A stretch of DNA of 64,000 bases from Macrosoma leucophasiata. Its lineage: Eukaryota > Arthropoda > Insecta > Lepidoptera > Hedylidae. Below are positions 40,220 through 51,734 of this stretch, in pieces. The notes under the pieces were generated by a model. The model ran no database searches, had not been told where the DNA came from, and saw nothing but the letters and a program-made list of their open reading frames with translations. Made by a program: the position numbers and the translations under genes. Position 1 is the first letter of the stretch, and every line of letters starts with the position of its first letter. The stretch spans positions 4,285,501 to 4,349,500 of the forward strand of contig JAWQUS010000004.1 of assembly GCA_036365455.1 (NCBI GenBank), in the 5' to 3' direction.

Positions 40220-40489
40220 ACTGGTGGTAGAGCTCCAGTGACGGAGCTCGCGGGCGTAGGCACCACCCCATTACTTAATATACTTTCCGCACTATCGTGT
40301 TCCGGTCAGGTGGTAATGTACGGTCCTGTAATTTCCGGCACAGAGGCATAACACCTTAGGCCTCAGAAGTGGTAACGCATCTGCATTTTGACCTTAGTCT
40401 TTCTGTGGGTGTCTATAGGCTGCAGTCATCACTTAACATCAATGTAAACTGCATGCTTGTTTGCCACATCCATATCATTAAAAAAAAAT
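40220..40489 (+). mobile_element. Metulj-like SINE with a small deletion
   Basis: Complete ends, but about 20 bp (CGCTAAATGGTAGTGTTCAG) are missing after ACTTTCCGC. Confidence 0.85.
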
Positions 40490-40569
40490 ACTTACAGTAA
40501 AATTTGAGCTTGCGCAAAACATTGGGAATCTGTGCATTTTTACTGTCTCTACAATGGTAGTGATCTGCT

Positions 40570-40880
40570 GAACTGTTTGATAAGGTGCCTCCGTCTCTTT
40601 TCCTACATCGCAATACCCGCCGAAGAGAGAGCTTCCACCCACACAGATTGTATAAATTTCGGCATTCTTTTCTGCCCAGAACGTGTAAATTGTGGAACGA
40701 ATTTCCCTCTGGGGCGTTCCCTCGGTGCTACAATATGAGGTTCTTCAAAAATGGCGTCAAAAGAGTTCTTTAGGTCTGACAGCGCGTTGGCAGCTCCACT
40801 AGTGTTGAATATGTTCATAGGCGATGGTGACCACTATCCATTAGGTGGCCCGTTTGCTTGTCAGTCAAACTTTAAACATA
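40570..40880 (+). mobile_element. LINE family C 3' region
   Basis: The frame reads RHSFLPRTCKLWNEFPSGAF then YNMRFFKNGVKRVL and stop at about 40773. The 3' tail contains GGTGACCACTATCCATTAGG, resembling the end of some SINEs. A minus-strand relative lies at 51945-52085. Confidence 0.75.
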
Positions 40881-41136
40881 AAAAATATATCAGGAGATAA
40901 TATTAGCCGCAGACATTTTTTGTGACTGACATTGTAAAGTATAAGTATATATTTTTTAGCTTTCTAAAAAGTACGGGTGTTCGTTTCCATATGTGACGCA
41001 TGTACAAGGCTTTGATGATATTTGGATTGGATACTATCCTTAAAACTGGATTAATGTAATATAAGAATGAAACAGGAGGAGCAACCGTGTGACTGTGACG
41101 CAACGATTTACAGCACAGACCAATCAGCCTTCCTTG

Positions 41137-41340
41137 TATAGCCTAACTAGCATAGTTGGTAATAGATGGCGCTGCTGCTACCATAAAGCAATGCAATAGA
41201 TGTGAAGGAAAAATTTGACAAATCGGGCAGGGCTTCAGTAGCTCAATTGGAAGAGCGGCTGGACTAGATTCCCAGTAGGTCGCGAGTTCGAGTCTCGCCT
41301 GAAGTCAATTTTTTCTTTCCATTTTTCTTTAAAATAAAAT
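41137..41340 (+). mobile_element. tRNA-derived SINE T1
   Basis: CTAACTAGCATAGTTGG, GCAATGCAATAGATGTGAAGG, then the tRNA-like core (GCTTCAGTAGCTCAATTGGA, GCGAGTTCGAGTCTCGC) and TTTTCTTTCCATTTTTC. Confidence 0.75.
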
Positions 41341-41832
41341 ATAGTCGATGATTTACAGAGATTTCTATCTCCCTCACACTTTTGAAAAGAAAAATCGCAT
41401 TCTTCAAACTGATATCGAAATGAATACCATAATGAAAGCAATAAATATCAATAAACCCAAAAAAAAAGTTCGGGAGTACTTCCCACAATTACAATTCACC
41501 ATTGTTAAAAACGCAATACATCGTGACATAGTAAACAATTCAAATAAAGTGCCGTCATTGGTCTACAAACCGACATGTTCAATTGAGTAACGATTTTAAT
41601 GTGCACTGGACAGGGGTTCAGGAATAGTGAAGTGACTGTTTCGATAAGAAAGAATGAGACAGATTGGTCTCATAAATTGTTAAAGAATATCATTTCATAA
41701 ATAATTTCGTCCTCAGTCTCAGACCCTCTTAGCTCAACTAAATTTTTTATATTTTATTTTTTGATACCTATATGTATATTAATCCGTAAAGACACGAGAG
41801 ACCGTCGGCGGTGAATGAACAATGAAAAAGAC
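41341..41832. other. Intergenic DNA, nothing assigned
   Basis: An 80-codon frame at 41348-41590 has AT-driven composition and no recognisable domain. Confidence 0.35.
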
Positions 41833-42049
41833 GACCCGGTTAGTCCAGCGGTGCGAAACCACCGTTTGATTCGAAGGGTCGCGGGTTCGATCCCCGCACC
41901 GGAACAAATATTTGTATGGCCTACAGATATTTGTTTCGGGTCTGGGTGTTTGTGTATGTGTTTTATGTGTACAACGGCACCCACGACACAGGTTTATACC
42001 TACTGTGGGGCTGTGAGTGTAAGCGTATAAAAAAAAAAAAAAAAAAAAA
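41833..42049 (+). mobile_element. tRNA-derived SINE T2, full length
   Basis: Best copy: GACCCGGTTAGTCCAGCGGT, GCGGGTTCGATCCCCGCACC, body, then an uninterrupted tail of about 21 A. Confidence 0.85.
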
Positions 42050-42836
42050 TTGAAATCAATTATTATTGTCATATTTTTCTCGGATATAAAAAGTGAAGAT
42101 ATTAACGTGTTTTTTTTAATGGTCGGCAACTTGTCTCGAGACGGCACTAGTCTTCTTCACCGGGCAATCGGCGAGCGCAAAGGGCTCTCAGCCAAAGTAA
42201 ATATACCAAAATTTTAATCCTTCAAGGATCGTACGGCCACCGGCGGCGAGACACAATTGTCATATTTTTCTCGTGTCTGGAGAGATTAAGGAAAACCTTG
42301 TGGGCCCTGTGGGCTTAGGGCATTGTGGAGGGACGTATAAGACATGCAATTAGCAGCGGTGCTACTTTCGCTAGAAAAGAGTGAGCGTGACTGGACCACA
42401 ATGTCAAAATAACGTTTACAGCCTTTGCACGTTTTATGTGAATTATATCTTCTTCTTCTATCTTCTCTTCTATATATATAAAGCTGCGGGTAACACCGAA
42501 TGGAGTTGTATCTGGCTGGAATAACGGGCGAACCAAAGAGTACACTATTGATACTGAGCGAACGTCACTCACTTTTTGAAGAGCTGTCGTATATTATTGT
42601 CACTCGAAAACCCATTTGTTCTGTATTGTAAGATATTATTGTAATCTCATTATAAGTCCATGGTTTAAGCGTCGTAATAATTAAATTAGGGAAAGAACTA
42701 ACTAGCAGCCTTATTATTTTATCGTGTTCCTGGAAGACAACGCCCACGATGAAGGCGCGTGTCGACAAAGATACGCATTACATAAAGGAACTCAATTTAA
42801 TCGTGGACTCAATTTAAAACCAACATATCCATACTT
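42050..42836. other. Intergenic DNA, possible LINE B upstream part
   Basis: A short TATATATATAAAGCTGCGGG tract near 42470 may be a Helitron-type end. The part next to 42837 may belong to LINE B in a broken frame. Confidence 0.3.
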
Positions 42837-43109
42837 CAAGAACTCGATGTTAAGAAGCGTCTATCCTCTATTGTTCAGTCTCGGATTCTCTCTTTTTTCG
42901 GACACGTCTCGAGGCGAAGTGAGACCTCCATTGAACGATTGACAGTGCAGGGGACTTTTAACGGTAAACGAGGACGCGGTAGGTCCCCTATGCGATGGGT
43001 CGACCAAATTAAAACAGCCTCTAAAAATACATTTTATGAGTGCACCAGAAAGGCAACTGCACGCGAGGAGTGGCGCCGGATACTAAAGCGAGCCACGAAT
43101 AAACCTTGA
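42837..43109 (+). mobile_element. LINE family B, reverse-transcriptase C-terminus
   Basis: 91 codons to TGA: QELDVKKRLSSIVQSRILSF, FGHVSRRSETSIERLTVQG, GRGRSPMRWVDQIKTAS, AREEWRRILKRATNKP. It has no ATG near its start. It parallels 35390-35700 on the other strand. Confidence 0.85.
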
Positions 43110-43192
43110 AATGACAATCACGACCACTCTGTCAAGAGTGCAACGACTAAGAAGAGAAGAAAGGAAACCTCTAATCGTCGTCCTGGCACTCC

Positions 43193-43552
43193 GTTATATA
43201 TATAAAAATCAATGCCACTTTTCGTTGTAATTTTATAACTCAAGATCGCGCTCACCTATTTAGATTTATTAGATTTGCTGTCATATTGATTTTTTTTTCA
43301 GATGAGGATTGTGCTGTCAAATTGACAGTAAAAGCATGTTGTATTATTGAAACTAATAGACCGATTTAAAAAAATATTTCAATGTTAGATAGTCCATTCA
43401 TCGAGGAAGGCTATAGGCTATTCAACATCACGCCAAGATGAATAGAAGAGGAGCAGCAATATAAAAATTCCAAAAACGGCAAAATTGTCATATAGGTAGC
43501 TTAGCGGCTAATGTTAGTTGTACCCGTGCGAAGCCGGGGCGGGCCGCTAGTT
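43193..43552 (+). mobile_element. Non-autonomous Helitron-like element
   Basis: Starts TCCGTTATATATATAAAAAT and ends GAAGCCGGGGCGGGCCGCTAG followed by T. A GC-rich hairpin-prone stretch precedes CTAG, as in Helitron 3' ends. Confidence 0.55.
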
Positions 43553-44308
43553 ATCTATAATTTTTGGAGTAATTTATTATGAATGAATAGCACATTGCCC
43601 GTCAGCTGTTTACCACTGGGGATCTTTTTGAGGCAGAATATTGGGAAATAATCTGAAATGACAGTATTGCTAAAATATTAGTTTGGCTCTTATAATATTA
43701 TTAAAATAACTGAGTACAACATGCGCCGCTTTCGAATTCAGTGTTGTCAGTTCTAAAACCAGTAAACTGTAACGACTTATCGATAAGCTCCACAGCTCCT
43801 TTCTCTAGTTACGCTAGGTGGCGTTTGCTGATTTATCGTTATGATTTTAGCATTAAATTTTAATGGCTTCCATATTGTTCATTGTGTGGCAGTCTGTAGC
43901 GATGTTAATGCTGATGGCTAGTCGATGGAAAATCAAGCTTGTTAATGGTATCATGAATAAGTTATGACTTTATTTAATATGCTTTTGGATTCCAGTTATT
44001 TTCAGTGTTGAATCTTTAACGATGTTTTCTATCGATGCTAATATTAGACTAAAATATTATGGCAACGTACAAATATGCTATTCCGGTACAAGAGCTACCA
44101 ACGATTTAGTGAGAAATGGGTATATAATGTTGCGGCTAATATCCGAAGTACGGTTACACTCAGTTCTATCTGGCTAAAACTAGGTGTAGCCGGTAGCAGT
44201 TTTGCTTAAACCCAAGTGTAACACAGACTTATTACTAAGTGTCGCCGGTTCAACTGACTGCAAATAAAAAATAATATCAGCAGAAAAAAATACCTAGGCA
44301 GAATATTT
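43553..44308. other. Intergenic DNA, nothing assigned
   Basis: No boundary or exon was recognised. Confidence 0.35.
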
Positions 44309-44445
44309 CAGGTCTAAATTGTTTTGCCTCTATAATATAAATTACGAGGCCATATTTAACCATCTAACTGGAACACCACAGTGTTGCTGTACACTACTTA
44401 TAATGCGGTGGTGCTCAGGCCCCTAAGCTTAAACACTGGCATTTA
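44309..44445 (-). mobile_element. Metulj-like SINE, decayed fragment
   Basis: TTTTGCCTCTATAATATAAA, CATCTAACTGGAACACC and AATGCGGTGGTGCTCAGGCC remain in order. Minor subfamily. Confidence 0.6.
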
Positions 44446-44879
44446 ACGGTCACTTTTATCGATATCGATAAAAATCACATCACTAAATCTGGAGAACACT
44501 TAGAGCCGCGTACAAATCGCCGTAATGGGCGGCTCAAGTGTATACGGGACTTGATTCGGCATTGTTAGATTACCTTGAATCTTGATCTATGGAATACTAT
44601 TTTCCTGGGAATGCAACCAATTTGAATGCAGGTTAAATAAGAATTAACACTATAGTGTTCTGGTTTGATGTATGGTGGTGTAGTGAGTATCATAGAGGCA
44701 TATCTAATCTACTAAGGTCTCATGGTCTAAGATCCGAACCTAGATCTATCTTCACCCATTTGTTTACCGAATTTTGATACGCAATACATGCAAGACGTTT
44801 TTTTATGTATGAAATTTGATAAAAATAATGTTTCATTCGGTAAATAGATGGGTGAAGATGTGAAGATAGACCTAGGTTC

Positions 44880-45600
44880 GGCTCCCCTACCATCATATGG
44901 TAGGATCCCACTGCAGAATCATTTCGTTCATCCAGATGCTGCAAACCTATTTTTTACGCATATCTATAATCTAGAGATTATATATCCAGTAGGTTACCTA
45001 TCAATAAATAGCCGCAAGTATTTTTTTGAATTATTTTTTTGGGAAAAAAATATTTTTACTTCTTTTTTTCAATAAAATATCGTCCACTTCACGGCAATAT
45101 GTGGGCTCTGTAAAATCACAGCTGCCATTGCGCACTTGACCGCCCCTACATATTTTCTGTCCACCTGATAACTTTTTACGTACATAACGTACATGTATAA
45201 TTTACTTATCAAATTAGAGCTATTTTTTTCTCATTGGATGGCAACAGGTTCGCCACCTGTTACATGGGCCAAAACGTAACCGGCTAGTCGTGGGTGTTTG
45301 CATGTATGCTTGAATGCATGCATTTACCTCTGCCTACCCCTTCGGGGATCACAGGCGTGAAGTTACGTTTTTTTTTTTTCTCATTATTATGATATACGGG
45401 AGCCAAATTAACTCGGCCGCAAATAAGATTTGCTCTCAGTTAAAGATAAAATAATTTAATTAAAAATACTTGCCGCCAAATTTTGATGGGCAACCTAGTG
45501 GATATATATTCTCTAGATTATAAATATGCGTAAAAAATAGGTTTGCAACATATCTGGAAGAACGAAATGATTCTGCAGTGGGATCCTAACTACAACGAGC
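44880..45600. repeat. Two facing copies of repeat Y
   Basis: A minus copy (about 44895-45200: GGATCCCACTGCAGAATC, GTCCACTTCACGG) and a plus copy (45385-45600: CGGCCGCAAATAAG, GATTCTGCAGTGGGATCC) form an inverted arrangement. A tRNA-SINE T3 tail lies between them. Confidence 0.6.
45240..45380 (-). mobile_element. tRNA-derived SINE T3, 3' part
   Basis: ACGTAACCGGCTAGTCGTGG to CCTTCGGGGATCACAGGCGT and a T-run. Matches 48895-49022. Confidence 0.65.
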
Positions 45601-46089
45601 TCTTTCCTCATTGGAACTCTTCCACCATGAGATCTGTACTTTATTATAATAGACAAAATTAATCAAAAGTCAGTTAAATCAGCTATGAAATATAAAAATA
45701 ACTTTGGCTGTCACCAAATGAGATCGGATACAAAAAAAGGAATCCAAAAATAATTAACGCTGACACGAACTTCCCGAATATCTTTCATCCAGTTTTATAC
45801 CTTGACTGAGACTTTTACTGGTTTATAGGCTCGTAATAATCGCGCCATTAGTTTTAAGAATGATTTTACACGTGCGACATTGCGAATTGTTTCTAAAGAA
45901 AAACGATATATGCATGTATTCTCCAAATTGGTAGGCAAAGGATAATTCATCCATTCAAGTACATATGCAAACATTTTCACTTGTGGTAGAGCAGGTGGTA
46001 AGTGGTAAAGAACCGCAAATCCCAATCTATTCATTGTTTTATTTCAATTAGTGTAGCTCGCGAAAAACGGGAGAAAAACATATTTTTTT
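45601..46089. other. Intergenic DNA, nothing assigned
   Basis: A 79-codon minus frame (45795-46034) has no recognisable domain. Confidence 0.3.
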
Positions 46090-46165
46090 CGCCGCTAAAT
46101 GGTAGTGTTTAGTCCTATCCTATGCCGGTTCGATGGTAAAGTGCCCTTACTTTCTTCCGGTATAG
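46090..46165 (+). mobile_element. Metulj-like SINE scrap
   Basis: CGCCGCTAAATGGTAGTGTT and CTTCCGGTATAGAGATACAG remain. Confidence 0.5.
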
Positions 46166-46925
46166 AGATACAGCGGCAGTGAGAATGTAGGAATTTCTTT
46201 ATATATTCTTATTTATTTGTATGTCAAAAGAAAAAAAAACACCGATTTCTAGGCAATTTTGTACGATAATAATGCATTATGGTAAATGATGAATATTCAA
46301 TCAACCCAAATGGTGAAAAACAGAGAACACAAACTGGGAAGTTAGTACTACGAAATTTAAAAGGGGCATAAAAATCTATATCGTTATTTATCGCAGTTCG
46401 TAACATTCTCAGTTAAGTTATAGGTTATACTATATGGCCATCGAACCGGCTGGAAAATATGGCATTCACAAAAGTCTTCGATAGCAGTCGCAAAATCGAA
46501 CGTGTGAAGTATTCCTTACCATGAAAAAGCGTTATGTTGCAACCGCGAAACTAAGTCTACAACGACGTCGTTACAGTCATTTAAATCGGTTTTATACGCT
46601 GTTTGTATTTTAGAAGGTACATAAAACATGATGTTTTTTACCTTCATCCCTTTCTTAATTAATTTAACATGGTTTTGAATACTCTTTTGGCGGGCGTCCC
46701 AATATCCAGAGTAATTTCGACAAGTGACGTAATTTGACCTGAAACGTGCTTGAAAATGTCAATGGAAAAGTTAGAATTGATATACTCAGAAGAGGGAAAT
46801 TGAAGCATAATAAGCATAGGTGTGTATGAAGAGTATTATGAATGTAGAAGAAGTTTGGTAGGTCTTTTTCGGTAATTTCACCGAGATATTTGACGCATTA
46901 CACAAGCTCATTGCATTACTTGCAT
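46166..46925. other. Intergenic DNA, nothing assigned
   Basis: A partial LINE A-like GTGTATGAAGAGTATTATGA lies near 46820. Otherwise no signal. Confidence 0.3.
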
Positions 46926-46936
46926 TACACTCTCAA

Positions 46937-47047
46937 TCGGCGTGCATGTATGAAGAGAATGATAAAGGTAGACGAGGCACGAGAGGTGTGTCAGGACCAG
47001 GCGCTCTACACCGTAAGGGACCTGGTGTGAAGATGCAAACATACATA
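46937..47047 (+). mobile_element. LINE family A, short copy
   Basis: TCGGCGTGCATGTATGAAGA to GTGTGAAGATGCAAACATACATA. It has a perfect 11-bp TSD TACACTCTCAA (46926-46936, 47048-47058). Confidence 0.88.
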
Positions 47048-47082
47048 TACACTCTCAAAGGTAAGTTTATGTTGCTTTATCC

Positions 47083-47273
47083 CTACTAATATTATAAATG
47101 CGAAAGTAACTCTGTCTGTCTGTCTGTCTGTTACCTTTTCACGTCCAAACGACTCAACCGATCTTAATGAAATTTGGTACAGAGATAGAGCTGACTTTGA
47201 GAAGGAACATAGGCTACTTAGTTGATTATCAAACGACATAGGTGCACGCGGGAGAAGCCGCGGGCAACAGCTA
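47083..47273 (+). mobile_element. Non-autonomous Helitron-like repeat
   Basis: CTACTAATATTATAAATGCG, CTGTCTGTCTGTCTG, AATTTGGTACAGAGATAG and GAAGCCGCGGGCAACAGCTAG are a very common lepidopteran repeat ending in CTAG. Confidence 0.65.
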
Positions 47274-47377
47274 GTTCGGAATATAGTAGCAATGAGCATG
47301 TATTCAATACAGACCAATAAAAAAGAGAAGAAGCAATTCCCAATTCCAATTACAAATGCCAAAGAAAGCTACTCCGG

Positions 47378-47402
47378 TGGCCCGTGTTGCTCTATGGCGT
47401 CG
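47378..47402 (-). mobile_element. MITE H1 terminal scrap
   Basis: GGTGGCCCGTGTTGCTCTATG is the long-arm end of family H1; the rest is missing. Confidence 0.6.
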
Positions 47403-47459
47403 CCAGAGAGCGGCCTTGGGTCAGGGGGTATTCTGGTTACCTACTACGCAGATATAAAT

Positions 47460-47625
47460 CAGGACGTGTTTTTACACGCACACACACAGTTGCCCGCTCC
47501 CAACCTCAGTACACGAGGCTGCCGGCATGGTACTCAAGGGGAGGTGCGGGCTGTAAGAGAGGAAATCAGGCGGGACGTCGAAGTGTCCATTCTATACGTA
47601 ATATACATTACAATATCTATTCTCT
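47460..47625 (+). repeat. Dispersed repeat Z
   Basis: Shares GGCGGGACGTCGAAGTGTCC and ATTCTATACGTA with 49320-49558 and 56580-56815. Confidence 0.55.
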
Positions 47626-47756
47626 GACGTAGGTATCTTTATTAGATCCCTTGCTTGTTTTGTACGGGCTTTTCTTTGCAGGTACAGTAGGGACTTACTT
47701 ATTTTTAATACCTTCTAATCGATTACATCGTTTAATTCAATTACGTATTAACAAAT

Positions 47757-48388
47757 TGTATATCTTGGATGTGCTTTAAGCAAGGATGGTAGGTACACCA
47801 CTGACATAGAAAGAAGAGTGCTTGCTGGGAATTGCGTGAATGGAGCGTTGGGTAAGCTGCTAGAATCTAAACATCTCAGCCAGCGGGCTCCACTAGCCGT
47901 ACATAATGCTGTACTTACTCGAAGCGAGAGCTGGGTATGCAGGAAAGAGCATGAAAGTAAGTCGAACGAGGTCGAGATGAGATCTTTGCGCAAGATCTGC
48001 GGTGTATCACTCACCGATCGCGTTCGTAATGAAGATGTAAGAAAGAGGCTTTGTGTGAATTATAGTATCGGTGTAAAAATGAAAAAAGGCATGCTCCGAT
48101 GGTTCGGGCATATAGAAAGAATGTCGAATGAGCGAATGACTAAACAGATATACAATGCGAATGTGGATAGTTGCAGAGGCCCAGGACGACCAAGACTGAC
48201 CTACCATGACCAAATAGGTCGAGTTGTGTCTGATGGTGGGATCAAAAGTCTTAGGAATCGGCGTGCATGTATGAAGAGAATGATGAAGGTAGACGAGGCA
48301 CGAGAGGTTTGTCAGGACCGGGATATCTGGCGCTCTACACTCTCTGCCTACCCCGTTAGGGACCTGGCGTGAAGATACATACATACAT
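47757..48388 (+). mobile_element. LINE family A, longest-class copy
   Basis: Perfect 14-bp TSD ACGTATTAACAAAT (47743-47756, 48389-48402). In frame from 47761: YLGCALSKDGRYTTDIERRV through GMLRWFGHIERMSNERMTKQ to AYPVRDLA at 48372, with no stop. The 15463 copy has TLLY before GSESWVC; here the segment is shortened in frame by a few codons. The 3' tail is (CATA)n. Confidence 0.9.
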
Positions 48389-48409
48389 ACGTATTAACAA
48401 ATAAACGTC

Positions 48410-48760
48410 TTTACCTTTAAACACCTCTGCCTATCTCTTTTATAAAATCACAATATTTCAAATAAAACATTCCAGAAAAATAAATTGTAAATCGCCGAAT
48501 AAAGGGCATTCGATGTCGCAGTATAATATAATTCCCTCGTTTATTTGACACAGTACTAGGTCAAATGGTGTACTTTGTCAAAACTACTGTAAATGTTGAG
48601 CCGGTGGAAAGAATTCGAGTCCCAATGCTTTTTGGAACGTCGCCAACTGTGTTGAATGGTTACCTGATGGCGGTTTACGATCACACCAGCGCTAATTTGC
48701 TACTGAAAAGTTTTTCAGAATAGGGATCTTTTATTACTGCCTCAACTTTTTTTTACACGT
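48410..48760. other. Intergenic DNA, nothing assigned
   Basis: No repeat end or exon was recognised. Confidence 0.35.
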
Positions 48761-48764
48761 TGTC

Positions 48765-49023
48765 TAGTGGTAGCAGGCCATCACTGCTACCCTGCGGTTT
48801 TGGGTTTGGTTCCAGGGTCAAGGGCTATCAGAGATAACGGTGTAAAATTCTTTAATTTTCGTTTTATTGGAATTCCTCTATTTTCTGAAAGTTTCAATAA
48901 ACTCGCCACCACTCTTACATGAACAAAAACGTAACCGGCGAATTACGTGAGTTTGCATATATGCTTGAATGCATGCCTTTACCCCTGCCTACTCCTTCGG
49001 GAATTGCAGGCGTTAAGTTACGT
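48765..49023 (-). mobile_element. tRNA-derived SINE T3, most complete copy
   Basis: On the plus strand TTGTCTAGTGGTAGCAGG looks like an A box and GGTTTGGTTCCAGGGTC like a B box. The body runs through AAACGTAACCGGCGAATTAC to CCTTCGGGAATTGCAGGCGT. Strand polarity is uncertain, since the tRNA-like boxes read on plus while the other T3 copies were oriented by their tails. Confidence 0.5.
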
Positions 49024-49119
49024 TTAGTTATATTTTATTCGCTCACCTGTTACGGCGCTAAAGTCGCGCACCTGTCATAAAAACACGGGTCGAGCGCGCG
49101 AACGTATTTCGTTCTTTTC

Positions 49120-49270
49120 TTAAAATTTTATTTACTGTTCATTAAAGTAGCAAACAGTTCAAATTGATGACAAGTCTATGTTGTAGTTAAAAGAAGGTAA
49201 AGACTAAGTTTTGCGGTAGGTAATACCGACCGCGACGCCTTTGAGATACTGGATCTCAAACCACCAGTAA
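49120..49270 (-). mobile_element. Metulj-like SINE, strongly decayed
   Basis: AAAGTAGCAAACAGTTCAAA at one end and GGATCTCAAACCACCAGT at the other frame a worn copy. Confidence 0.4.
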
Positions 49271-49319
49271 TTCTTCTATATCTCCAAAAATATTGATGAG
49301 ACCACAAATAAAAAGAGAA

Positions 49320-49558
49320 TATCTTAACCACCAGCACACCGCGGACACTCCGCCAAAATTCCATACAAACGTTTAATTTGGTCTCTATTACTCAGCATCA
49401 ATCAGTGACGTGTATTTACACGTGCACCTGTGTGCATTGCATAGCACGTAGAGAATACCAAACGTCGCGCATAAGAGGGAGGAGGTTGGGTGAGGCGGGG
49501 AAATCGGGCGGGACTTCGAAGTGTCCATTCTGTACGTAGTATTATTACATATTTTCTG
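49320..49558 (+). repeat. Dispersed repeat Z
   Basis: Matches 56580-56815: CACTCCGCCAAAATTCCATA, GACGTGTATTTACACGTGCA, GGACTTCGAAGTGTCCATTC. ACGTGTATTTACACGT is palindromic. Confidence 0.65.
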
Positions 49559-49852
49559 CCACCAGTGGGTCGGCGTGGGACCACAAGGAGGGTTCATTAT
49601 AGGTGTAAGAATAATGCAAACCATTCAGATGTCAAGGGCCACCAATAAGCGTTCTGGGAAGCAAGATCGGCACAATTGCATTCGATTAAGACGATCACAA
49701 GCCAATTGAGGAGTCGAGAACGATTCGTTTCTCTTGTATCGATGTCGTTTTGTGATCAAATGCCAATGTTATTTTAGTGTAACTATCTGTCCCGACGAAC
49801 TTCGTATCGCCTTAGAGGTATAAAAAAAATAATATTTAAAAAAATCGACGTG

Positions 49853-50330
49853 TGGCACTCGGGGACTGTCGCGGTAAATCTATTGCATAGTATTTTGTAT
49901 CAACTTATGCAATTATAATTATTTATTTATTTTATTTATGCAGTATTTATTTTTTTCTTTGATATTAATTCTAGTCACACTTTTTGAGCGTGGTGACCGA
50001 TAAGAAAACATTTTTTTTTCTTTTATTAAATAAAAAAGTTAATATTGTTTGAAATATTTTTATTATTTTGCAATACATATAAACAGCTGCTTATGTATTC
50101 GTCGATTTCGGAGCAGCTCGTCTCGATTCGTGCGAGCTTCGTAGAGTCTTACAATACGTCTAGTTGCACGCACACAAACACCGTGTCGAAGACTGCCGAA
50201 AAGAAACGACGTTAGACAATGCACGGCCTTCAAGCCACACCTCCGTGCCCGTCGGAGTGGGGAGCGTGAGGTTTTTTCGTTACGGAATTTCTGGATTCGG
50301 TCCCCGCGCTCAAGGCCCTCGATAGAAGTT
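49853..50330 (-). repeat. Repeat family R without a tRNA
   Basis: Its two ends are the complement of those at 13339-13745. The centre holds unrelated AT-rich DNA and a GC-richer stretch (GAGCAGCTCGTCTCG). Confidence 0.6.
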
Positions 50331-50566
50331 ATGCATTAGCTTAAAAAGAAAAAAAAATAAAAAAAATTGGTTAGTATCACTCTTATTACTTAGGGGTATA
50401 GAAAATAGATGTTGGCCGATTCTCAGGCTTACCCAATTAATTTCATGACAATCGTTCCAGCCGTTTCGGAGGAGTATGGTAACTAACACTGTGACACGCG
50501 AATTTTATGTATATGGAGAAGAATAGAGAAGGGATAGAGACGAGATAGTCTGTCTACGATTAATAC

Positions 50567-50897
50567 GTAAAACGCCTGTAACCCCCGATGGAGTAGGCAG
50601 AGGTAAAATGCATGCGGTCATGCATACATGAAAACATCCACGATTCGCTTGTTACGTTTTGTTTACAGGTGGTCAGCCGATGTGCTGGGAAACTTGCAGA
50701 AATTGGGAAAATCCCAATAGAACCACACAAAAAGGATTTCGCACCTTTATCTTTGGCACTACTATGCTGGAGTCCTGAGTTTGATTTCTGGTGCTTTTAG
50801 AACTTCTATATTTTCTGGAAGTTTCCCACCCTCGGAATTTAATAATGAACTCGAAGATAATTTCGTCACCTGTTTCATGAGTCAAAACGTAACCGGC
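50567..50897. mobile_element. Inverted pair of SINE T3 parts
   Basis: ACGCCTGTAACCCCCGATGG to TTGTTACGTTTTG reads plus. TCTGGAAGTTTCCCACC to CAAAACGTAACCGGC reads minus. Confidence 0.55.
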
Positions 50898-51168
50898 ATT
50901 TTTTTAAGTAAGGGAAGTGGCAAACAAGATTGCAGCTACCATTGATGTTAAGTGATGACTGCAGCCTATAGACATCTACACAAAAACCAGAGGTATGCAG
51001 ATGTGTCGCCACCCCTGAGACCTAAGTTGTCATGTCTCTGTGATAGTTATTACGGAGCCGTACATTACCATCTAACCGAAAAACGGTAGTACACTACTGT
51101 TTGGCGGCGGCAGGTACTGCGGTGGTGCCTACGCCCTCGAGCTCCTATACTGGGACTCTACCACCAGT
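50898..51168 (-). mobile_element. Metulj-like SINE, minor subfamily
   Basis: GATAGTTATTACGGAGCCGT, TTGGCGGCGGCAGGTACTGC and CCTCGAGCTCCTATACTGGG identify the minor subfamily. A short deletion removes ATAGATTAGGTAA. Confidence 0.85.
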
Positions 51169-51421
51169 GAAAACACATAATAACTAATAAAGATGTTGTC
51201 TATAGTGTTAATTAAATAAATACATAATGTATCAAGCTATATAAAGATTCCTACACATGATGCGAACAGCTTGCACTGCATAAGTGTGCGTTTGTATGCT
51301 GCTCGTGTGAGTGCAATCAATCAATTCGAATATGGAACGGCCTTCATCGTATCGGATGATGCATTGTTCTCACATATATCAAGATATAATATCACATGTA
51401 CAAATATAATTTTATATTTTA
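51169..51421. other. Intergenic DNA, nothing assigned
   Basis: No signal was recognised. Confidence 0.35.
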
Positions 51422-51692
51422 CTAGCTGACCCGGCAAGCTTCGTATTGCCTCAGAATGAAATAATGTGTCAAAGGTTTGATACAGAAATAGTAAAAACCA
51501 CAATTTCATTTTTCTATACAAATAGTCCGTTATTTGTATGGAAAAATGAAATTGTGTGTATTTTCTTACCTCTAAAACCTTCCCTGGACTTCAAAAATCA
51601 TTCAAAATCAAAATTAGCCAAATTGGTCCAGCCGTTCTCGAGTTTTAGCGAGACTAACGAACAGCAATTGATTTTTATGTATATAGATTTAT
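51422..51692 (-). mobile_element. Helitron-like non-autonomous element with internal hairpin
   Basis: On the minus strand it ends GAAGCTTGCCGGGTCAGCTAG. The other end is TTTTATGTATATAGA. The hairpin at 51499-51556 has 26-bp arms. Confidence 0.6.
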
Positions 51693-51734
51693 GTCAAAAG
51701 GTTGACAAACAAGCAGACAGGCAGTACCCAGCAA

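Noticed and set aside
41833..41910. T2 head as a functional tRNA gene
   Set aside because: No good cloverleaf acceptor stem; it repeats with a shared non-tRNA body and A tail.
45795..46034. 79-codon minus-strand frame (MNRLGFAVLYHLPP...)
   Set aside because: Considered as a retrotransposon fragment, but no diagnostic motif is present.
47006..47362. 118-codon minus-strand frame
   Set aside because: Runs antisense through a Helitron-like repeat (CTGTCTGTCTG) and a LINE end; a shadow frame.
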